Shown: positions 56,712 through 64,000 of the stretch, one piece after another
Numbering within the stretch: position 1 is the stretch's first letter
How the letters are laid out: each line of letters opens with the position of its first letter
Assembly (NCBI RefSeq): GCF_009646335.1
Contig: NZ_WJBU01000001.1
Span: 1 to 64,000, forward strand
Direction of reading: 5' to 3'
DNA: 64,000 bases
DNA from: Caenimonas koreensis DSM 17982
GTDB taxonomy: Bacteria; Pseudomonadota; Gammaproteobacteria; Burkholderiales; Burkholderiaceae_C
Notes under the pieces: generated by a model
What the model was told of the DNA's origin: nothing
Seen by the model: the letters and a program-made list of their open reading frames with translations, nothing else
Database searches by the model: none
Translations under genes and position numbers: made by a program

Positions 56712-58856
56712 TCAGGTGCGCTGCGCCATCCCGACGCGGTTGCTGAATTCGTGGCACGCCGCCTCGAAGCTGCGGATCTCGAACAGCGTCTCCTGAAGGC
56801 TCATCTCACCCTTGTCGAGCAACTTGCCGGTGAGGTGTTCCGTCAGCGGTTTCAAACGCAGCAGGAGCTGCTTGGTCTCGCTGTAGAGACGCTCACTTTG
56901 CGCCTCCATGATGCCGCGCGTTTCCTCGTCGAGGTTGCGCGAGGCGCTGCCGCCTTCATTGGACAGCGCGCCGAAATTCAGCCGCGTGCGCCGGTACATG
57001 CCCATCTCGCCCACCGCGTGATGCAGCAGCTTCGTCACGCGCGTGATGTCGTTGTGGGCGCCGTTCGTGGTGCCGTCTTCACCGAAGAACAATTCCTCGT
57101 TCGCCATGCCGCCCAGGAGCACGCGGACATCGTGCTCGATGTCGGACTTGGTCTTGAGCAAATTCGCGCCCTGCTTGTGGAACACAAAGCCCAGCGCGTT
57201 GTTGCGCGGGTTGGCCCTGAGCGAAATCTTGATCGTCTTCATCTCTGACTGCAGCGCGACCCAGTCGCCGCCGGCGCGTTTGCGCTCCAGCTCGAAATCG
57301 ACCAGGAAGTGACCCCACTCGTGGATCGCGATGATGCGGCGGTCACGGTCGCGCTCCTTGGTCGTGTTGGCGTTGACATTGCCCACCAGCACGCGCTCGG
57401 CGGCCTTCATCAAGGTGTCCTCGCCGATCATTGCGCCCACCTGCACCGCCGAAATACCGGCCTGGTTCACGATGGTTTCAAGATCGGCGGGGCTGCGGCC
57501 TTCCGTGATTTCCACCAGGTGGCGCCGGTCCATGCCCTGCTCCACCTTGTCGGCGCGCTGCGCGAGGTAGTGGTCAATGATGGCGGCGCGCTCCTGCCGG
57601 TTGGGCATGCGGAAATCCACCTTCATCTGGAAGCGGCGCAGCATGGCGTCGTCCATCTGCATCTGCTCGCTGTTGAAGTTGGACGCGACGATCCAGATGA
57701 TCTCGGCCTCATGCCGGGTGCGCACGCCGTCCAGAATGGCCAGCAGCATGTTCTGCGTGTCGTCATCGAATTTGCGGTGACCGCCGCGCTTCATGAACAG
57801 GTCCTGCGCTTCGTCGAGGAACACGATGCAGCGCCTGCGGCGCTTGGCCATCGCCACGATGCGCGACAGTGTGTTCGAGCCGCCGGCGACGAAGCCCGTC
57901 TCGAGGTTGGCTGCCGAGTGGAAAAGAATCGGCAGGTTCAGCTCTTTGGCGAGATAGCTCGCGAGTTTTGTCTTGCCCGTGCCTGCAGGGCCGCTGAACA
58001 TCACGTTGAACGGCTTGCTGATGCCGTACTCGGCATATTCCGCGCGCCGCAGGTATTGGTCCTTGATCTGCGCGACCTCGGCCTTGATGTCGTCCATGCC
58101 AACGAGGTCATCGATCGAGCCCTGCACTTGCGAAGGCTCCAGGAATTTCAGCGCCTTGAACTGGCCCTTGAGCTGGAACGCCAGGAAACCGATGAGGCCG
58201 ACGGTCAGCGTTGCCGACAGCAAGCCGCTCACGCCGGCCTTCCACGCGTCTTTTTCGGACTGCGGCCTCGCCCCCGAGAAGCGCTGGTCGATGCGCTCGA
58301 GCACTTCGATCGATCCGCTGTCGAGGTCGGCGCGCGGCACGAAAGCAATCTTGCCGCCCCAGGGCGCCTGCACGGCCTTGTCCGAGAAAATCTTTGTTTC
58401 CATGTCGCTCGGGTAGTACGCGTACTGCTTGCCCTTCGACTCAATGAGCACGACCCGCTCGGAGACATTCCACATCAAAGGCTTGTAGATCACCGTGATG
58501 CGCTCGACAGGGTTGCCGTCGAGAAAGCTCAGGATGGAACCCGTGCCGAAGGCGATCGGCAATTTGGGATTGATGGCGTATGGGGTGGCGCCGGCCGCCT
58601 CATCGGCGGCGGTCATCTGCCTGACCTGCTCGACCACGGCGGCTTGCCGCTGCAACAGTGACGCTGAGTACAACCCCAACGCCGGAATCATGAACGCGGC
58701 AAGAACGAGCAGGCTCTTGACCATCATCGACTGAATGGCGAACCAGTCCAGCAGCCGGCTCCAGCCCTTCTTGACGCTGAGCAGCGCGCGGTTGGTGCCA
58801 CGCGAAGCCGCGCTGGCCTGCGAATCGCTGGATGAGTTTGCCGAAAGATCGGACAT
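56712..58856 (-). CDS. Divergent membrane FtsH-type AAA protease paralogue
   Basis: About 714 residues. The first membrane segment is at about 45-66 after a cytoplasmic Ser/Ala-rich N-terminus. A periplasmic domain (about 67-207) and a second membrane segment (about 208-228) follow. The AAA module has Walker A SGPAGTGKTK (288-297) and Walker B CIVFLDEAQD (343-352). The M41 protease has HEWGH (512-516) and GAHNDITRVTKLLHHAVG, whose Asp (about 602) is the third zinc ligand. All catalytic residues appear intact. It differs from housekeeping FtsH (larger N-terminus, altered second region of homology), so it is a second, specialised copy. It has its own promoter region with a TTGTAGGACAG motif. 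Confidence 0.88.
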   Translation of the reverse strand: MSDLSANSSSDSQASAASRGTNRALLSVKKGWSRLLDWFAIQSMMVKSLLVLAAFMIPALGLYSASLLQRQAAVVEQVRQMTAADEAAGATPYAINPKLPIAFGTGSILSFLDGNPVERITVIYKPLMWNVSERVVLIESKGKQYAYYPSDMETKIFSDKAVQAPWGGKIAFVPRADLDSGSIEVLERIDQRFSGARPQSEKDAWKAGVSGLLSATLTVGLIGFLAFQLKGQFKALKFLEPSQVQGSIDDLVGMDDIKAEVAQIKDQYLRRAEYAEYGISKPFNVMFSGPAGTGKTKLASYLAKELNLPILFHSAANLETGFVAGGSNTLSRIVAMAKRRRRCIVFLDEAQDLFMKRGGHRKFDDDTQNMLLAILDGVRTRHEAEIIWIVASNFNSEQMQMDDAMLRRFQMKVDFRMPNRQERAAIIDHYLAQRADKVEQGMDRRHLVEITEGRSPADLETIVNQAGISAVQVGAMIGEDTLMKAAERVLVGNVNANTTKERDRDRRIIAIHEWGHFLVDFELERKRAGGDWVALQSEMKTIKISLRANPRNNALGFVFHKQGANLLKTKSDIEHDVRVLLGGMANEELFFGEDGTTNGAHNDITRVTKLLHHAVGEMGMYRRTRLNFGALSNEGGSASRNLDEETRGIMEAQSERLYSETKQLLLRLKPLTEHLTGKLLDKGEMSLQETLFEIRSFEAACHEFSNRVGMAQRT

Positions 58857-58989
58857 GGCTGCGTTTCCTCGTGGGGACGGTGGCAACAGAATGCGCCCGG
58901 GTGTCAGAGGCATCCTACAGAAAGCAGTGCAGCCAAGCCAGTGTCGCCCGGGTAAAGCCAGCAACACACAGGGGGCTCGTGATTTTTTA

Positions 58990-59001
58990 CTTGTAGGACA
59001 G
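58990..59001. promoter_or_regulatory. CTTGTAGGACAG motif upstream of the FtsH-like gene
   Basis: CTTGTAGGACAG lies 134 nt upstream of the FtsH-like start (58856). It shares TGTAGGACA with the motifs at 42881-42891 and 49329-49339. Confidence 0.4.
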
Positions 59002-59088
59002 CTCTGACGCCGGTCATTTGTGTCCGTGAAGGGAACCAGCCCGCACCCGCGCACTCCAACAGGCTGGTCGGGTTTTCTTCAAGTTTCT

Positions 59089-59137
59089 TCTCCCGGCTCT
59101 TCAATCCCTCGGTCCTGAAAAAGCCGGGGGATTTTTT
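59089..59137 (+). terminator. Plus-strand terminator without a plus-strand gene upstream
   Basis: Arms TCTCCCGGCT (59089-59098) and AGCCGGGGGA (59122-59131) form a 10-bp stem (one G-U, one further wobble) followed by TTTTTT. An alternative 8-bp stem (59105-59112 with 59124-59131) is also possible. The nearest plus-strand gene upstream ends at 56681. The region 58857-59154 (298 nt) holds the FtsH-like promoter side and no convincing coding frame. Confidence 0.6.
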
Positions 59138-59154
59138 CTGCCGCGTGCGCGGCG

Positions 59155-59520
59155 TCAACCGCCTGGTTGCGCGCTCAGCCATTTGATGGCCGCGCCCTCG
59201 CCGTCGAAGCGGCCGATCTCTGGACACTGCTGGAAAGCACCGGGCTCGTCTGCATCGACGAGATCACGCCTGGCGATGACGCCGATGCGCATGTTGGCGT
59301 TCAGCGCGCGGCGCAGCCTGTCGCAGATCTGGAACTTGCCCTGGGCACCGGGCGGCGCGGCAACCCGCCGCAAGTCGATCAGCACATGGTCTTGCCGCAC
59401 GCGCGTGACTGCCGCCTTGATGAGATAGGCCAGCTTGAGCGCATCGCCGTCACGCCAGCGTCCTTCCACATCGAAGCGGATCAAAGGACCTGTCTGGCGG
59501 GAAGCAACGACGAGATTCAT
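59155..59520 (-). CDS. SpoIIAA/STAS-like protein
   Basis: A 121-residue protein that begins MNLVVASRQTGPLIRFDVEG. It continues with VLIDLRRVAAPPGAQGKFQICDRL and MRIGVIARRDLVDADEPGA, the alternating beta/alpha pattern of the SpoIIAA-like (STAS-related) family. Such small proteins are often stress-linked or anti-anti-sigma-like, but binding partners are unknown. The start 59520 was chosen because the longer frame (to 59649) has an unrelated N-terminus. It follows the VOC gene by 133 nt. Confidence 0.65.
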   Translation of the reverse strand: MNLVVASRQTGPLIRFDVEGRWRDGDALKLAYLIKAAVTRVRQDHVLIDLRRVAAPPGAQGKFQICDRLRRALNANMRIGVIARRDLVDADEPGAFQQCPEIGRFDGEGAAIKWLSAQPGG

Positions 59521-59653
59521 CGCCGACCAGAGTGCCACAGCGACATGTTGCAAGTCGCCCGCAAAGCGCATCATTGATTTCGAGGCGCAACTGCACGCAC
59601 TGCGGATTGCCAACGAAGTCACACAGCGGGCAGTTTCCTGCCCGTACATGGCG

Positions 59654-60049
59654 TTACCTTCCTTGCGGCAGCGCCTGCAGGATGCTGACGCGATTGCCCT
59701 CCGTATCGCGAAAGCTCACGTAGTCGCCAACGCCGGGAATCATCATCGGCTCGCCCAGCACTTCGCCGCCGGCTGCCGTGATTTCCTTCATCTTGGCTCG
59801 AACGTCCTTGACGGCGATCACCACCGAAGGGTACTGGTCGGGCCAGTCGTCCTTGCGCTCGAAAAAGCCGCCGTTGATGACGCCCCGGTAGCCGTCCGGG
59901 ATGGCGTCGGAGACTGCCGTGGTTGCCACGGCGTAGTTGCCCATTTCTGCGCCCAGCATCTGCATGGTCCAGCCAAAGGCTTTTGAATAGAACGCGGCCA
60001 TCCGGTCGCGATCGCGATAAGGCATTTCAAAGTGAACGACGGGGTCCAT
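59654..60049 (-). CDS. VOC (glyoxalase/bleomycin-resistance-like) family protein
   Basis: A 131-residue protein with two beta-alpha-beta-beta-beta units. It starts VVHFEMPYRDRDRMAAFYSKAFGW, continues VVIAVKDVRAKMKEITAAGGEVLGEP and ends YVSFRDTEGNRVSILQ. The first His and the RDTEGN segment are the usual VOC metal-site positions, but the full ligand set is not clear. The family covers many functions (isomerases, dioxygenases, resistance), so no reaction is assigned. Confidence 0.8.
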   Translation of the reverse strand: MDPVVHFEMPYRDRDRMAAFYSKAFGWTMQMLGAEMGNYAVATTAVSDAIPDGYRGVINGGFFERKDDWPDQYPSVVIAVKDVRAKMKEITAAGGEVLGEPMMIPGVGDYVSFRDTEGNRVSILQALPQGR

Positions 60050-60099
60050 GGTTTGCTCCTTTGATCAATGGTGGAACCCGGATTTTCTCCGCCACCAGG

Positions 60100-61263
60100 C
60101 TACCGGGCGCCCAGCCCCAGCGAGCGCGAGATGACTTCCTTCATGATTTCATTCGTGCCGCCATAGATGCGCTGCACACGCGCATCGGCATAGGCGCGGG
60201 TGATGGGGTACTCCCACATGTAGCCATAGCCGCCGTGCAATTGCACGCACTCGTCCATCACTTTGCATTGCAGGTCGCTCGTCCAGTACTTCGCCATGCT
60301 GGCCGTGGCGGTGTCGAGCTTGTCCTGGCACACGAGCTCCAGGCACTTGTCGAGAAACACCTGCGCGATCTGCACTTCGGTCTGCAGTTCGGCGAGCTTG
60401 TAGCGCGTGTTCTGGTACGAGGCCACAGGCTGGCCGAACACCTTGCGGTCCTTCACGTACTGCAGCGTCCAGTCAATCGCGGCCTGCGCCGCGGACACTG
60501 CCGTCACGGCGATCTGCATCCGCTCCCATGGCAATTGCTCCATCAGGCAGATGAAGCCACGGTTCTCGAACGCCTCGCCACCCAGCAGGTTGTCGGCCGG
60601 CACGACCACGTTGTCAAAGAACAGCTCGGAGGTGTCTTGCGCCTTCAAGCCCAGCTTCTTGAGCCGCTTGCCCTTCTCGAAGCCCTTCATCCCGCGCTCG
60701 ACCAGCATCAGGCTTGTACCCTTGCCGCCAGCCTGGGGGTTGGTCTTCGCGACGACGATCACGAGGTCGGCATGCCAGCCGTTGGTAATGAACGTTTTGC
60801 TGCCGTTGAGCAGGTAGGTGCCATCGGCCTGCTTGATTGCGGTGGTCTTCACCCCTTGCAAGTCGCTGCCCGCGGCGGGCTCGCTCATGGCGATGGCACC
60901 CACCATCTCGCCGCTCACAAGCTTGGGCAGCAAGCGCTCCTTTTGCGCCTGTGTGCCGTAGTGAAGGATGTAGGGCGCGACGATTTCGCTGTGCAGGTTG
61001 AACCCGACACCCGTGTGGCCGACTCGAGCCAACTCCTCCATCTCGATCACGGAATAGAGTTTGTCCACACCCGCGCCGCCATATTGCTCAGGCAGCGTGG
61101 CACACAGAAACCCGTTCTCGCCCGCTTTGCTCCACACGGCGCGATCAACATAGCCCTGCTCTTCCCACGCTTCGTTGTGCGGCATGATTTCCTTGTCGAC
61201 AAACCGCCGGAAGCTGTCACGGAAGGCCTCGTGCTCGGGGCTGAAAAGAGTGCGTTCAATCAT
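60100..61263 (-). CDS. Acyl-CoA dehydrogenase (long-chain/isovaleryl-type)
   Basis: A 387-residue FAD enzyme. It has AMSEPAAGSDLQGVKTTA and NGSKTFITNG (FAD region). Near residue 240 EQLPWERMQIAV carries the glutamate expected as catalytic base in long-chain and isovaleryl-type members, while the alternative site reads YGGTNEI (Gly where MCAD-type has Glu). The C-terminus ends YADARVQRIYGGTNEIMKEV. It oxidises an acyl-CoA to the 2-enoyl-CoA. It overlaps the upstream dipeptidase stop by 4 nt. A thiolase lies beyond (62832), divergently oriented. Confidence 0.9.
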   Translation of the reverse strand: MIERTLFSPEHEAFRDSFRRFVDKEIMPHNEAWEEQGYVDRAVWSKAGENGFLCATLPEQYGGAGVDKLYSVIEMEELARVGHTGVGFNLHSEIVAPYILHYGTQAQKERLLPKLVSGEMVGAIAMSEPAAGSDLQGVKTTAIKQADGTYLLNGSKTFITNGWHADLVIVVAKTNPQAGGKGTSLMLVERGMKGFEKGKRLKKLGLKAQDTSELFFDNVVVPADNLLGGEAFENRGFICLMEQLPWERMQIAVTAVSAAQAAIDWTLQYVKDRKVFGQPVASYQNTRYKLAELQTEVQIAQVFLDKCLELVCQDKLDTATASMAKYWTSDLQCKVMDECVQLHGGYGYMWEYPITRAYADARVQRIYGGTNEIMKEVISRSLGLGAR

Positions 61264-62339
61264 GTGCTTGCTCCTTGCATCGCCTGCCTCACGATGCGCG
61301 CGTAGTTGCCAATGAAGATATTGCCCAGTGTTGCTTCGGCGAGGCCGCGCCTGGCCAGGTTGTCTGCCACTTCGCGCATGTCGACGTAGTTCGAGAGGAT
61401 GGGGCCGGGGCCGGCGCCTTCCATGTCAGTGCCGAATGCGACATGGTCTGGCCCGATCAGGTCGCACATGCGCATCATCTCGTCTGCGAACGAGCGAACA
61501 TTCGTCACGGTGTAGAGCGGATCGCCGTTAACGCGCACCGTCCACAGGCCCACGGCGCCGCCACGCGCAGCGATCTTCTTCGCTGACGCCAGGGACAGCG
61601 ACCGTGCGATGTAGCCCGGCGCCTGCCAGCTGCCGCCCTGCATGGAAATCCATGAGTGCGACCAGACCATCGCTGCATCCGACGCATCCAGCGCGCCATC
61701 GACAAAGTTCGCCGTGCTGTGCGCGAGATCGACCACGATGCCGCTTCGTTTGCACGCCGCGACGACCTGCGCGCCGACGCTCGTGATCCCGCCGTGCTGC
61801 GGCTGCGCCGTCTGGTGATCGCCCAGCGGGCTCTGGATGAAGTGGACCATCTGCATGTGCCGTATGCCCCAGGCGTGCGCTTGCGCCACACGCTCGGGGC
61901 GGCCTTCGAGAAAGTTGGCGCCCTCCGTGGCCAGCAGGATGCGCGGATGGCCGGCAACCGCGTTGTCCACATCGGCAGGCGTCAAGGCCAGCTCGATCTT
62001 CCAGTCGCGGCGCTGGGCTTCATAGCCGGCGAGCCGCTTCTGGAAGTGCTCCCAGAGCTCACCGGGCTGCGGGTCCTTGAGCTGCTTCAGGCGCCCATCG
62101 CTTTGGCCGATCCAGCGGTTGTCGTCGGTGGCTGACCAGGCCAGCAACGTCGTGCCCGTGTCTGACATGTGCCTGGCCAGATCCAGCTTGAAAAGACGCG
62201 GCATGAACATGCCGTAGTGCGAATGCATGTCGGCCAGGAACAGGCCCTTGTGTTGTGCGCGAGCGGGCAACGCAGCTGCGGCTGCAAACGCTGCGCCTGC
62301 GAGGCCGAATCGTCTGCGGGTCAACGTGATTTTTGTCAT
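61260..62339 (-). CDS. M19-like dipeptidase with twin-arginine signal
   Basis: A 359-residue exported protein. The N-terminus TRRRFGLAGAAFAAAAALPARA is a Tat-type signal (R-R-R-F-G). The mature part has FLADMHSHYGM (metal-binding His and Asp), GGITSVGAQVVAACKRSGIVVDLAHST and MVWSHSWISMQGG, in the order of membrane dipeptidase/renal dipeptidase (M19) enzymes. Some ligands differ from the DGHNDLP consensus (here DMHSHYG), so it is a divergent member. It is coupled to the acyl-CoA dehydrogenase by a 4-nt overlap, an odd pairing. Confidence 0.8.
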   Translation of the reverse strand: MTKITLTRRRFGLAGAAFAAAAALPARAQHKGLFLADMHSHYGMFMPRLFKLDLARHMSDTGTTLLAWSATDDNRWIGQSDGRLKQLKDPQPGELWEHFQKRLAGYEAQRRDWKIELALTPADVDNAVAGHPRILLATEGANFLEGRPERVAQAHAWGIRHMQMVHFIQSPLGDHQTAQPQHGGITSVGAQVVAACKRSGIVVDLAHSTANFVDGALDASDAAMVWSHSWISMQGGSWQAPGYIARSLSLASAKKIAARGGAVGLWTVRVNGDPLYTVTNVRSFADEMMRMCDLIGPDHVAFGTDMEGAGPGPILSNYVDMREVADNLARRGLAEATLGNIFIGNYARIVRQAMQGAST

Positions 62340-62446
62340 GGCATCAGCGAGTGGATGAGACGGCAGGATACGTTGGTATGGATGGGGGAGCCGCAGATTC
62401 CAAGGACCATCGCACGCGTCAAACGAACGTATTCATACGCACCACC

Positions 62447-62755
62447 ATGGAATCTCTCTGCGTCGCCGGCATGAAGGCCATTCGCAAAGCCAACGCCGCC
62501 ATCTTGCGCAAACTCTGGGCGCAATCAGGACGCCAGCCCGGCGAGCCGCTGATGCTGAGCATCAACGGCTGCAACGCCCGCATGCTGAACCTTGTTGATG
62601 ACCGCTACCTCACTGTTCATGTCAGCCAGCGCCACGCCCTGCTTTGCGGCGCCGCACCCCACCAGACCGAAGACCACCCTGACGGCGTTTACTACACCTT
62701 CGACCTGCACGAATTCGTGAAGAACTTGAGCGTCGCCGGCATGCCCATTCTGTAG
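62447..62755 (+). CDS. Uncharacterised small protein (102 aa)
   Basis: About 102 residues starting MESLCVAGMKAIRKANAAIL. It continues with LWAQSGRQPGEPLMLSINGCNARMLNLVDDRYLTVHVSQRHALLCG and ends FDLHEFVKNLSVAGMPIL. There are three cysteines, no signal peptide and no membrane segment. I do not recognise a family. Other in-frame starts are possible (62333 and 62378). It is divergent from the dipeptidase gene and upstream of the thiolase on the same strand. Confidence 0.45.
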   Translation: MESLCVAGMKAIRKANAAILRKLWAQSGRQPGEPLMLSINGCNARMLNLVDDRYLTVHVSQRHALLCGAAPHQTEDHPDGVYYTFDLHEFVKNLSVAGMPIL

Positions 62756-62800
62756 CGGCGCTTGATTTTCACCAAGCGTTTGCTTGGGGATAACGGTGAC

Positions 62801-62828
62801 TATACTGGCTCCTTCCCCACAGGAGCCA
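62801..62828 (+). promoter_or_regulatory. Promoter-like -10 box and hairpin at the thiolase ribosome site
   Basis: TATACT (62801-62806) is a good -10 candidate with TTTGCT (62779-62784) as a -35, spacing 16. TGGCTCC (62806-62812) and GGAGCCA (62822-62828) form perfect arms that enclose the ribosome site. If transcription starts at about 62813 the left arm is not in the RNA; in longer transcripts it would hide the GGAG. Confidence 0.4.
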
Positions 62829-62831
62829 GCG

Positions 62832-64000
62832 ATGACCGAAGCATTCGTTTACGACGCCATCCGCACGCCTCGCGGCAAAGGCAAAAAAGACGGCAGCCTG
62901 CATGAAGTCAAGCCCGTCAACCTGCTCGCCGGCGTGCTCACCGAGCTGCAGCGGCGCAACGACTTCGACACCGCGCAAGTCGATGATGTGGTGATGGGCG
63001 TGGTCTCGCCCATCGGCGAGCAGGGCTCGGTGATCGCCAAGGTTGCTGCACTGAAGGCGGGTTGGGACGTGAAGTGCGCAGGCGTGCAGCTCAACCGCTT
63101 TTGCGCATCGGGACTGGAGGCGGTGAACATGGCCGCCCAGAAGGTGCGCTCCGGCTGGGAAGATCTTGTGGTCGCAGGCGGCGTCGAGAGCATGAGCCGC
63201 GTGCCGATCGGCTCCGACGGCGGCGCATGGGCACAAGACCCCGAAACAAATTCAGCGACTTCATTCGTGCCGCAAGGCATTGGCGCCGACCTGATTGCCA
63301 CGCTCGACGGCTTCACGCGCGAAGACGTCGATGCCTTCGCGATGGAGAGCCAGAAGCGCGCGGCGAAAGCACGCGAAGGCGGCTTCTTTGCAGGCTCGGT
63401 CGTGCCGGTGAAAGACTTCCTGGACCAGACCATTCTCGACTTCGACGAATTCATCAAGCCGCACACGACCATGGCGGCACTCGCATCGCTCAAGCCCGCC
63501 TTCGACCAGCTCGGCGCGATGGGCTTTGACGACGTCGCCATCAGCCGCTATCCGCAGGTCGAGCGCATCCACCACGTGCATCACGCTGGCAATTCGTCAG
63601 GCATTGTTGACGGCGCCGCGGCCATGCTGATCGGCAGCGAGGCCGTCGGCAAAGCGCACAACCTCAAGCCACGTGCGCGCATCGTTGCCGCTGCGCTGTC
63701 GGGCGCTGACCCGACAATCATGCTCACCGGCCCGATGCCGGCCGCGCGCAAGGCGCTCGCGAAGGCGGGCATGACCATTGACCAGATCGACCTGTTCGAA
63801 GTCAACGAAGCCTTCGCAGCCGTGCCCATGCGCTTCATGAAGGAGATGGGCGTCTCGCACGAGATCGTGAACGTCAACGGCGGTGCGATCGCCATGGGCC
63901 ATCCGCTCGGCGCAACCGGCGCGATGATTCTCAACACACTGATCGACGAGCTGCACCGCCGCAAGCTGCGCTTTGGCCTGGCGACGCTGTGCGTCGGCGG
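62832..64000 (+). CDS. Acetyl-CoA C-acyltransferase (thiolase), cut by the window end
   Basis: Reads through to the window edge as 389 complete codons. The active-site Cys is in [12 protein letters not shown] (about 92), the histidine in [14 protein letters not shown] and the second cysteine in ATLCVGG at the last visible codons, so only a few C-terminal residues are missing. It catalyses the condensation or cleavage of acyl-CoA and acetyl-CoA, in fatty acid oxidation or polyhydroxyalkanoate/butyryl metabolism. A GGAG site lies 6 nt upstream of ATG 62832. A downstream fadB-type gene is expected outside the window. Confidence 0.9.
   Translation, partial: MTEAFVYDAIRTPRGKGKKDGSLHEVKPVNLLAGVLTELQRRNDFDTAQVDDVVMGVVSPIGEQGSVIAKVAALKAGWDVKCAGVQLNRFCASGLEAVNMAAQKVRSGWEDLVVAGGVESMSRVPIGSDGGAWAQDPETNSATSFVPQGIGADLIATLDGFTREDVDAFAMESQKRAAKAREGGFFAGSVVPVKDFLDQTILDFDEFIKPHTTMAALASLKPAFDQLGAMGFDDVAISRYPQVERIHHVHHAGNSSGIVDGAAAMLIGSEAVGKAHNLKPRARIVAAALSGADPTIMLTGPMPAARKALAKAGMTIDQIDLFEVNEAFAAVPMRFMKEMGVSHEIVNVNGGAIAMGHPLGATGAMILNTLIDELHRRKLRFGLATLCVG

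Noticed and set aside
58904-59227. Minus-strand 107-codon frame between the FtsH-like and STAS-like genes
   Set aside because: It overlaps the STAS-like start region in another frame and includes the inverted repeats; no ribosome site or family likeness supports it.

Overview
The window looks like a chromosomal segment of a high-GC betaproteobacterium of the order Burkholderiales, most likely a Comamonadaceae-type organism. This rests on gene content and order (lptF-lptG divergent from pepA-holC, CysB-type regulator, sbp-cysT-cysW-cysA, pobA with an IclR-type regulator, ybdL-type aminotransferase, a DUF3309 mini-protein). The species cannot be named from sequence reading alone. There is no gene-free stretch longer than 300 bases; the longest are 58857-59154 and 55541-55832, both described.

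Region 1 (1-4421): the integrase-proximal end of a mobile island inserted at the 3' end of tRNA-Ser(GGA). It carries a tyrosine integrase, a large unknown protein and a tightly coupled cassette of small DNA-binding proteins (AlpA-like, HTH_39-like, a 50-residue protein and a winged-helix-like protein). An IS3-family element has inserted into the last of these; its end lies at position 119. Region 2 (4470-13150): two overlapping hybrid histidine kinases. The first is about 2,195 residues and contains ten near-identical 276-bp HAMP-coding repeats. Region 3 (13382-16406): a branched-chain-amino-acid-type periplasmic binding protein beside a second gene in which the same kind of binding domain is fused behind a trypsin-like serine protease, with a terminator hairpin between them. 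Region 4 (16577-26364): core genes (holC, pepA, lptF, lptG, cbiX-like, cysB, methionine aminotransferase) interrupted by two unrecognised TPR-like proteins. Region 5 (26385-34949): hrpA with an in-frame repeat-like insertion, a membrane protein with a degenerate GGDEF domain, argA, and an RTX-like glycine/aspartate-rich repeat protein. Region 6 (34994-40741): an acyl-CoA ligase facing a sulfate uptake operon whose last gene is dsbB. Region 7 (40817-46459): 4-hydroxybenzoate hydroxylase with its regulator, a LuxR-type response regulator, a LETM1-like membrane protein, a TauE/SafE permease and an RNB-domain nuclease. Region 8 (46462-56681): a Cd/Zn/Pb P-type ATPase with divergent MerR regulator, a KGG stress protein, a GSU2403-type nucleotidyltransferase, YgiQ, a CHRD lipoprotein, an Ldh-type dehydrogenase, a response regulator with a cyclase-like output domain, and small proteins. 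Region 9 (56712-64000): a divergent membrane FtsH-type protease, a SpoIIAA-like protein, a glyoxalase-fold protein, an acyl-CoA dehydrogenase coupled to an M19 dipeptidase, and a thiolase cut off by the window end.

Functional links: CysB (23966) is the expected activator of the sulfate operon (36923-40741). The pobR-like gene and pobA share an intergenic region with a perfect 17-bp palindrome. A recurring motif, YTGTAGGACA or a close variant, lies upstream of the giant HAMP kinase, the LuxR-type regulator, the KGG protein and the FtsH-like protease, which suggests an uncharacterised shared regulon. The most unusual items are the protease/binding-protein fusion, the HAMP array, the in-frame element in hrpA and the shared motif.
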